Below are positions 32,451-36,993 of a stretch of 36,993 nucleotides of DNA, in pieces (the first letter of the stretch is position 1; every line of letters begins with the position of its first letter). The DNA lies in the NCBI RefSeq assembly GCF_014196055.1, contig NZ_JACICY010000020.1, forward strand, positions 1 to 36,993, in the 5' to 3' direction. This DNA is from Novosphingobium hassiacum. GTDB taxonomy: Bacteria; Pseudomonadota; Alphaproteobacteria; Sphingomonadales; Sphingomonadaceae. The position numbers and the translations under genes were made by a program. The notes beneath the pieces were generated by a model. That model made no database searches. It was not told the origin of the DNA and worked only from the letters and a program-made list of their open reading frames with translations.

Positions 32451-32798
32451 CGACAAAAACTCCAACGATTAGGAACTGAGTCGTAGCCATATCGCGCGCC
32501 GTCCATGTAGGAAAATGAAAAGAACAGATATGGAACATCTCGTTTCTAGGCGAATCAATCCCTAGGCTCGAGTCGTCGACAATCGCCGCCACTCCTGTCG
32601 AGATTCGTCGACGCTGATAGCCAGATAAACCGCTGTTTCTGTGTATTATCGCCGACAGCAACCATTCGATGCGTCCGTATCCGTCCGCCGCATCATCTCG
32701 ACAGGCGTTCCGACTTTCCTACATCGAATTCCTAGATGCATGTGGAACACACAGCGAACGAAAGAACGCTGGGTTCACCCCTCCAGATGGAGCTCCAT
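32451..32798. other. Intergenic region with repeated GTCGAC-type boxes
   Basis: I find no convincing gene here. The region holds clustered boxes TCGAGTCGTCGAC (about 32571-32583) and TCGAGATTCGTCGAC (about 32599-32613), which could be operator sites for the XRE-like regulator that starts next to them. GGAG lies a few bases before the pilin-like ATG at 32799. This is the transition between the defence island and the plasmid/ICE backbone. Confidence 0.35.
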
Positions 32799-32966
32799 AT
32801 GCAGTCTTTCACCCTCTCCCGGCGCTCCGGCGCCATCGACCAGCGCCCCTCGAAGTTCGGGCGAGCCATGACCTTCGCGGTACCGCTTGCAGTCGCAACC
32901 CTCGCCGCCAGCGCGGCCTACGCGGGCGCCGACACGACCTTCACCCCTGCCCTCACGAAGTTCACC
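32799..32966 (+). pseudogene. 5' fragment of a conjugative pilin gene (VirB2/TraA-like)
   Basis: The frame encodes a 43-residue leader with a hydrophobic core (AMTFAVPLAVATLAASAAYA, a good signal peptide) followed by GADTTFTPALTKFT. From memory this matches the start of sphingomonad-type conjugative pilins, in which FT is followed by a hydrophobic pilin body. Here the similarity stops at FT. The frame continues as unrelated sequence over the DUF6437-like gene, so the pilin is broken at about 32966. It marks a deletion or recombination that removed transfer genes. Confidence 0.5.
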
Positions 32967-33031
32967 TACATGCGGGTGAGCTGCCATTATCGCTTGCGGA
33001 GGGGACCAACGGCCAGCGAAAGGAACATCAC

Positions 33032-33262
33032 ATGGCCAGGTCCAAACCGAGCGCACGAAACGCGCTCAAAAAGCTGCGCGAGCAGCGCGACGAACTCGAT
33101 GCCCAGGAAGCCAGGCTCCGCGACGAAGCGGCCGGCGAATTGGGCAAGGTTCTCGTCGAATGCGGCGCCGAGACGATCGAACCGGCAGAGCTTAAGCAGC
33201 TTATCCGCGCATCGCTCGCAATCGGGATCGAGGACGCTCTCAAGCGGCTCTCCCCCGCCTGA
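33032..33262 (+). CDS. DUF6437-like small protein
   Basis: 76 residues, from the ATG at 33032 (AGGA seven bases upstream). It consists mostly of a charged helix (ALKKLREQRDELDAQEARLRDEAAGELGKVLVECG) followed by ELKQLIRASLAIG. The sequence agrees with what I remember of DUF6437, which is common on sphingomonad plasmids and of unknown function. The helical part suggests a coiled coil. A strong bidirectional terminator follows, which it shares with the convergent ssb gene. Confidence 0.65.
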   Translation: MARSKPSARNALKKLREQRDELDAQEARLRDEAAGELGKVLVECGAETIEPAELKQLIRASLAIGIEDALKRLSPA

Positions 33263-33326
33263 ACACTCTCTGGCGGCGGGCGCGGGCTCGATGCCCCGCC
33301 CCGCCGCCCACGCCGGGAAGCAAAAG

Positions 33327-33362
33327 AAAAGGCCCCGATGGCGCGTGCCACCGGGGCCTTTT
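33327..33362. terminator. Bidirectional intrinsic terminator
   Basis: AAAAGGCCCCG and CGGGGCCTTTT form a long stem, extended inside by TGGC / GCCA after one mismatch. Runs of four A before and four T after allow termination in both directions. It separates the convergent DUF6437-like and ssb genes. Confidence 0.9.
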
Positions 33363-33378
33363 CATAGGGGACGGTCGC

Positions 33379-33768
33379 TCAGTCCTCGTCGATGTCGGGC
33401 GCACCGTCGTTGCTCGATGTGCGACCCTTGGTGAGGAAGTCCACCTTGTCGGCGATGATCTCGCAGCCGTAGCGCTTGGTGCCGCTCTGATCTTCCCACT
33501 GCGTGTAGTGGATGCGCCCTTCGACCGTCACGAGCTGGCCCTTGGTGCAGTACTTGGCGACGTTCTGGCCGAGACCGTTGAAGCAGGTCACACGGTGGAA
33601 TTCGCTGTCCTTGGCGGTGTAGCCGTTTTCGTCCTTGTAGGTCTTGCCGTCCTTGCGGGCGGGACGGTCGGTGACGACCGAGATCGAGGTGATGTTGGTG
33701 CCGCCCTGGGTAGTGCGGGTTTCGGGATCGCGGGCAATGCGGCCAACGAGGATAACGAGATTGGTCAT
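33379..33768 (-). CDS. ssb: Single-stranded DNA-binding protein
   Basis: 129 residues, an OB-fold SSB. MTNLVILVGRIARDPETRTTQGG, then the typical FHRVTCFNGLGQNVAKYCTKGQLVTVEGRIHYTQWEDQSGTKRYGCEIIAD core, ending in the acidic tail DGAPDIDED, which is shorter than and unlike the DDDIPF of chromosomal SSB. The start is the ATG at 33768 with AGGAG nine bases upstream; a longer frame to 34245 is non-coding. It is probably a plasmid/ICE-encoded SSB that coats single strands during transfer or replication. Confidence 0.93.
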   Translation of the reverse strand: MTNLVILVGRIARDPETRTTQGGTNITSISVVTDRPARKDGKTYKDENGYTAKDSEFHRVTCFNGLGQNVAKYCTKGQLVTVEGRIHYTQWEDQSGTKRYGCEIIADKVDFLTKGRTSSNDGAPDIDED

Positions 33769-34069
33769 GGTCTTTCTCCTGATCGAGCATTCCGGGTCCA
33801 TCCCGGCTGCAAACCCGACTAGGAAGCGGCCCCGGCGAAGCGCACCGAAGGGAAACCTCGATTTGGTTCGGGTGGTGCGGGCAGCCGGGCGCAGCCCGGC
33901 AACTCGGCCGGACCTGATCGGGGTTGCGCGTCTCGACGGGGGTGCTTCAGGAAAGGTTTGCTTACAGGCCGGGTTGGTCCCGAGTGCCTTGCACAGGCTA
34001 AGCCATGACTTTTCGCATTGACGGGCTGCGACGTGCCCCCCCCCGACCTCGCCTGCCTTCAAGGCGACA
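33769..34069. other. Non-coding region upstream of ssb with a GC-rich hairpin
   Basis: No gene is seen in these 301 bp. GCCGGGC-GCA-GCCCGGC (33884-33900) is a perfect 7-bp stem with a 3-nt loop. At its left the region must contain the ssb promoter, for which I see no clear boxes. Near 34019-34030 (minus strand) lies GCAGCCCGTCA, repeated near 35018-35029. Confidence 0.45.
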
Positions 34070-34498
34070 TCATATCTCGACGACGAAAGCTCCTCCCGAA
34101 GCCGACGAATGACCACCTGAAAACGCACCGCTAGCACCAGTCTCCACAGTGCCAAGCGGCATCGGCCCGTCCAGGCGATGCCCCCGCAACATCCAGTCTT
34201 GGGGCGTGATGAGGCGCCCCCAATCCGCAAAGGAAGGGATCGCACCCAAGTCCTCGCGGACGTGCTGCTCGCCTATAAGACGAACGGGCACGACACGGCT
34301 GTCGGCGTTGACGATGGTAGGCCCGAACAGCGTTTCAAGCATGAAAATGCCTTCGGCATGGTGCCGAAGGGCCCGGTGCCGCGGATCAGCAAAGATCGCC
34401 TTCGACTGGTCAAACCATTGGTGGAGCGGCAGGTAATCTTCCACCACCCCTCCCCATTTCCGGACCGACGATAGGGCGTGATAATAGCAATGAGCCAT
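34070..34498 (-). CDS. DUF6915-like protein
   Basis: 142 residues. MAHCYYHALSSVRKWGGVVEDYLPLHQWFDQSKAIFADPRHRALRHHAEGIFMLETLFG is, from memory, the conserved opening of DUF6915, with several histidines (His3, 7, 26, 41, 46, 47) that could bind a metal, followed by VVPVRLIGEQHVREDLG. The C-terminal 20 residues are Ser/Gly-rich. AGGAG precedes the ATG. It lies 10 bp after the DUF6878-like gene and is co-transcribed with it. Its function is unknown; the family is typical of mobile elements in Alphaproteobacteria. Confidence 0.75.
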   Translation of the reverse strand: MAHCYYHALSSVRKWGGVVEDYLPLHQWFDQSKAIFADPRHRALRHHAEGIFMLETLFGPTIVNADSRVVPVRLIGEQHVREDLGAIPSFADWGRLITPQDWMLRGHRLDGPMPLGTVETGASGAFSGGHSSASGGAFVVEI

Positions 34499-34508
34499 CG
34501 CACTTCTC

Positions 34509-34946
34509 CTAGAGATCAGTCGAATGGTCGTCGGTCGCCGTGTAACGCAGCTGGCAGTCCAGAACGAAACTCGGCGTAGCCACGTCGATGATCAGTTCGC
34601 CGCAGGCACCATCATTGATTTCCCATCCGGGATGATGGCGTTCGAGAGCAAGGTACGTCAGTTGCTCGATGGCGGAATGGAGGCTCTGGTCGTCGCCTTC
34701 TCCAGCATAGTCGATCGTCACTTCGGGACACGGAACACTCGCCCCGACGGCATCAGAGAAGACGCATTCTTCGACCGCACCGCTGTCGCCGCACCCATCG
34801 AAGCGGATTTCTACGCGGGCAATTTCGGCATTGCGCAGCGGGTCAATGATAGCTGCCTTGAGCCGTTGGATTTCACTTTGCGCCTGCGCCGCGCGTTCGG
34901 CCTGGCGGACAGCAAAGTCCGCCATGATTGCCTGAAAATCAGTCAT
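34509..34946 (-). CDS. DUF6878-like protein
   Basis: 145 residues from the ATG at 34946 (AGGAG seven bases upstream). The first 45 residues form an Ala/Glu-rich helix, followed by IARVEIRFDGCGDSGAVEECVF and a tail with WEINDGACGELIIDVATPSFVLDCQLRY. The acidic GDSG/DGAC loops agree with DUF6878 as I remember it. No catalytic residues can be named. It heads a two-gene unit with the DUF6915-like gene. Confidence 0.7.
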   Translation of the reverse strand: MTDFQAIMADFAVRQAERAAQAQSEIQRLKAAIIDPLRNAEIARVEIRFDGCGDSGAVEECVFSDAVGASVPCPEVTIDYAGEGDDQSLHSAIEQLTYLALERHHPGWEINDGACGELIIDVATPSFVLDCQLRYTATDDHSTDL

Positions 34947-35025
34947 GAGAAATCTCCTGATATGTGCGGGCAAGCACCAATCGTCTTGCCCACGATAACA
35001 AGCGATCTCTTTCCTCTGACGGGCT

Positions 35026-35050
35026 GCGCCAGCGCCGATAGCGCTGGCGC
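35026..35050. terminator. Perfect 10-bp hairpin after the DUF2493 gene
   Basis: GCGCCAGCGC, loop CGATA, GCGCTGGCGC. The hairpin begins 14 bp beyond the DUF2493 stop codon. It has no T-run, so it may slow or pause transcription, or protect the 3' end, rather than act as a standard terminator. Confidence 0.45.
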
Positions 35051-35063
35051 GATGCCCGACGCA

Positions 35064-36017
35064 TCAGTCGGTATCCTGCGCCGCGCGCTTGGGGGAAGTG
35101 CCCAGCGGACCACGGCGATCTACAACCGTGATCCGACGGGATTTGGCTTCGATGACGAGGCGCTCCAGGACTCCGTTTCCGGGAAAGGCGACGACATAAC
35201 GGGGGTCGAGCGAGAGCATACGCTCGTTGCGCTTGAAGCCTGCGCGTGCCCCGAGGCGCATGTCGAGGGAGAAGCTGATTTGCGGGATGTTGCGTCGTTC
35301 CGCCCATGAGGATGCCAGACGGTCAACACCCTTGGTATCACCGCCGTGGACAAGAACCATGTCAGGAACCCGGTCGTGGACCTTGTCCAGAGTAGCCCAG
35401 ACATTGTTGGCAAAGGTGAGAGCGTCCTGCTCGTTTGGATGGCGTGTGCGGCCACCGGCAAAGATCACCGGCGTACCTTCTGGCATGGCGGCGCGGCGTT
35501 TCGCTTCGGACCGAGCTCGGACGAACTCGCGGCCCTCGACAAGCGCAGAAGTCAGCATGGCACTGTGATTGAAGCGCGAGCTCGACACAGGTTTCCACGA
35601 AGATCCGAACTCGTTGAGATAGAGGGCAGCGGCCACCTCACGCATCTCTTCGAGAGCAAGCATGGCGCCTTCGGCACACTGCGCACGCTCAACCTGGGTC
35701 TCGAGTTCATGGGTGTGAATTTCGGATCCATCGGCAGTGGCGAGGAGTGCTCGGACCTCGTCGGTTGCGCGGTCGACTGCGGCCGATTTGCGGGTCGCGG
35801 AACGATGGAAGATGTTGACGAACGCCCAACCGAGGTCCTCGGCATCGGCCTCCAGCGCAGTCCCAGAGACCATCGCAAATAGATCGGACCAGACCGCTTC
35901 GAGAGTCTGGACGACCGCTTCGTGGACCGGAAAATCATTGGTGGAAACCGGGGCAGGACCAATCGAAAAACCGGAAAGGTCGAGGCCGGCAAGTTGCTCG
36001 GAAAATGATGAGTGCAT
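35064..36017 (-). CDS. DUF2493/SLOG-domain protein
   Basis: 317 residues from the ATG at 36017 (GGAGG nine bases upstream). The C-terminal domain (about 185-295) is DUF2493, a Rossmann-like SLOG fold: VIFAGGRTRH, the VLVHGGDTKGVDRLASSWAERR nucleotide-sugar or nucleotide-binding strand-loop, and VVAFPGNG. The N-terminal part is helical and of no known family. SLOG domains bind or sense nucleotide-derived ligands and appear in conflict systems. It is widespread on sphingomonad plasmids; its role there is unknown. Confidence 0.82.
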   Translation of the reverse strand: MHSSFSEQLAGLDLSGFSIGPAPVSTNDFPVHEAVVQTLEAVWSDLFAMVSGTALEADAEDLGWAFVNIFHRSATRKSAAVDRATDEVRALLATADGSEIHTHELETQVERAQCAEGAMLALEEMREVAAALYLNEFGSSWKPVSSSRFNHSAMLTSALVEGREFVRARSEAKRRAAMPEGTPVIFAGGRTRHPNEQDALTFANNVWATLDKVHDRVPDMVLVHGGDTKGVDRLASSWAERRNIPQISFSLDMRLGARAGFKRNERMLSLDPRYVVAFPGNGVLERLVIEAKSRRITVVDRRGPLGTSPKRAAQDTD

Positions 36018-36317
36018 GGGTATTGTCCTCCTGACTGGCGTGAGGCTGACGCACCCGCTCATGGCTGCGCCAGCGAGAGCCCGTCAGGGCCAGCTTGAGG
36101 CAGTCTCCGCACCCGACAGGGGGAAACCCGCTTGGGCAGGCTGGCGCGGGCAGGCCAACGGCCCAAAGGGCCGGGCCAACTCGGGCCTGCGCAAGCCGGG
36201 TTGCGGCAGACTGGCGGCTGGCCCAGGGCCTCTCTCGCATGGCTTCAGACCATGAGTGCAAAAGCAAGCTTCGTCAGGGAGGACAGGCACTTCGCCACGA
36301 CCAAAGTGACTGGCGCA
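36018..36317. other. Non-coding region between DUF2493 and the next gene
   Basis: These 300 bp have no gene that I would support. They are G+C-rich, and GGCCC-AAA-GGGCC (36160-36172) makes a small hairpin. CTGGCGCAGCC near 36064-36074 (minus strand) resembles the motif near 35020-35029. Promoter elements for the DUF2493 gene would lie here. Confidence 0.4.
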
Positions 36318-36740
36318 TCAGGCTACCCGTTTTGCGTAGACGCCCTCACCGTTCGACATGTGACCGAGGCAGACGTAGTCGCCGAACAACGCTTCAAAGC
36401 GGGAGGCGATCTGGGACAGCCAGCGTTGTGCCCTCGGCGATCTGGCCGTGCGCCAATCGGCATCCCAATAGGCGCCATCGTCACGCTCGACGATCCACAC
36501 CGCAACCAGGCCGGCGTAAACCGACACGCCGAAATCCGCGTAGGCATTGCGCATGAGGATGCGGTCTTCGCACCCCCGCCAACCGTCGTGCGCGATCAGG
36601 GAAGGGAAAGCCCGCCCAGCGCGCTCACGCAGATCCTCGCGGAGCCATTCATATTCGAAGTCCCAGTCGTCGTCGTTTTCGACTTCGAGCACCGTGAAGG
36701 CCACGATGGCCCCGCTGGGGTAGCTAACCGATCGGCCCAT
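36318..36740 (-). CDS. Uncharacterised protein of the mobile-element backbone
   Basis: 140 residues. Acidic and aromatic-rich (ENDDDWDFEYEWLREDLRERAGRAFPSLIAHDGWRGCEDRIL), then FGVSVYAGLVAVWIVERDDGAYWDADWRTARSPRAQRWL. No signal peptide or catalytic motif. A strong GGAGG nine bases upstream supports the ATG at 36740. It lies 11 bp after the ArdC-like remnant, so it was once the second gene of a unit. The family is unknown to me, though similar ORFs accompany SSB and DUF2493 on sphingomonad elements. Confidence 0.7.
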   Translation of the reverse strand: MGRSVSYPSGAIVAFTVLEVENDDDWDFEYEWLREDLRERAGRAFPSLIAHDGWRGCEDRILMRNAYADFGVSVYAGLVAVWIVERDDGAYWDADWRTARSPRAQRWLSQIASRFEALFGDYVCLGHMSNGEGVYAKRVA

Positions 36741-36751
36741 GACACCCTCCT

Positions 36752-36901
36752 TCAGGCGGCCAAAGCAGCGTCGGCAGACGCCTCGTCGGTATCATCGGCA
36801 GAGATCCGTCCTCCGAGTTTGAGCAGAAGCCTTGATGCTTCATCCGCCTTTGCGGCAGCGGTGAGAATGGCACGGTCATCCTGCTTCAGGAGCTTCAGTA
36901 A
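36752..36901 (-). pseudogene. C-terminal remnant of an ArdC-like antirestriction/zincin gene
   Basis: 49 codons read LLKLLKQDDRAILTAAAKADEASRLLL... to the stop at 36752. From memory LKxLKxDxRAIxTAAxKA is the conserved end of ArdC-type proteins (ssDNA-binding plus zincin). An in-frame TGA lies directly before it (36902-36904) and there is no start codon, so the rest of the gene is missing. The break at about 36901 joins it to unrelated DNA. Confidence 0.5.
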
Positions 36902-36993
36902 TCACGAGGTGACGATAATGTGAAGGAACGCAGTTTTAGCGCCTCAAATCCGCAAGATATCGCCAGTTTGCGACAGACTTTGCTCCGCATTAT
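36902..36993. other. Unassigned DNA at the right edge
   Basis: Sequence to the right of the ArdC-like break is AT-richer and carries no recognisable gene or insertion-sequence end in the 92 bp available. It probably belongs to the element or rearrangement that removed the ArdC-like gene. Confidence 0.35.

Noticed and set aside
32736..33434. A single 232-residue protein over the pilin start and the DUF6437-like gene
   Set aside because: Only the first third of the stretch from 32799 is coherent; the rest overlaps the DUF6437-like gene in another frame and is Arg/Pro-rich shadow sequence.
1..36993. CRISPR arrays, tRNA or rRNA genes
   Set aside because: I found no regularly spaced repeats with spacers, no tRNA-like cloverleaf with a CCA-proximal arm and no rRNA sequence by eye.

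Overview
The window reads as a mosaic of mobile DNA. Positions 32.8-36.9 kb carry a set of small accessory genes (SSB, DUF6437-, DUF6915-, DUF6878- and DUF2493-type proteins, an ArdC-like remnant, a broken conjugative pilin gene) that I associate with plasmids and integrative elements of sphingomonad-type Alphaproteobacteria. The left 8.9 kb looks different: insertion sequences, a metal-type permease/ArsR pair and an anaerobic glycyl-radical operon, with a flavour closer to Gammaproteobacteria. The host is therefore an inference: probably a plasmid, ICE or genomic island rather than core chromosome. No rRNA, tRNA or CRISPR array was found.

Layout. (1) 1-2253: the end of an IS256-like element (1-95) cuts an ISL3-family transposase gene, which is followed by a DUF318-type permease and a divergent ArsR regulator and closes with a probable ISL3 terminal repeat near 2229-2253, so permease and regulator look like IS passenger genes. 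(2) 2406-7436: an operon, read leftwards, of a glycyl radical enzyme, its radical-SAM activase and an aldehyde dehydrogenase. (3) 7554-8916: a complete IS256-family element without a visible target duplication, at the junction with the next block. (4) 8954-31638: a dense defence-type island. (5) 31676-32450: two DNA-binding regulators. (6) 32799-36901: mobile-element maintenance genes, ending in a truncated gene at about 36.9 kb.

The most interesting part is the island. Its core is a leftward operon: WYL regulator, AddB-like nuclease, AddA-like UvrD helicase-nuclease, DUF6361-like protein, phospholipase-D-like protein with two HKD motifs, and an SNF2/DEAD-type helicase. The last five genes are tightly packed and most start codons overlap or nearly touch the preceding stop. 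Around it lie a phosphatase-ADP-ribosylglycohydrolase fusion, three PD-(D/E)XK-like nucleases, a GIY-YIG protein, a NYN-LOTUS RNase-like protein, an M15-like peptidase, a HEPN protein, a membrane protein and an unknown two-gene unit with a transmembrane/coiled-coil component.

The island is tied together by a 20-bp imperfect dyad, T(G/A)CG(A/T)C-N7-GTCGCA, found six times and each time in front of a gene: the phosphatase-ARH fusion, the PGN_0703-like nuclease, the four-gene nuclease operon, addB-like, the WYL gene itself, and the divergent pair at 29 kb. At three of them the arrangement is identical to the base: dyad, 9 nt, TAG, 9 nt, ATG, with no Shine-Dalgarno, which suggests regulated leaderless promoters. 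My inference is that the WYL protein controls a regulon of about 15 genes and that the whole 9-31 kb block acts as one multi-effector anti-invader system. I cannot match this combination from memory to a named defence system.
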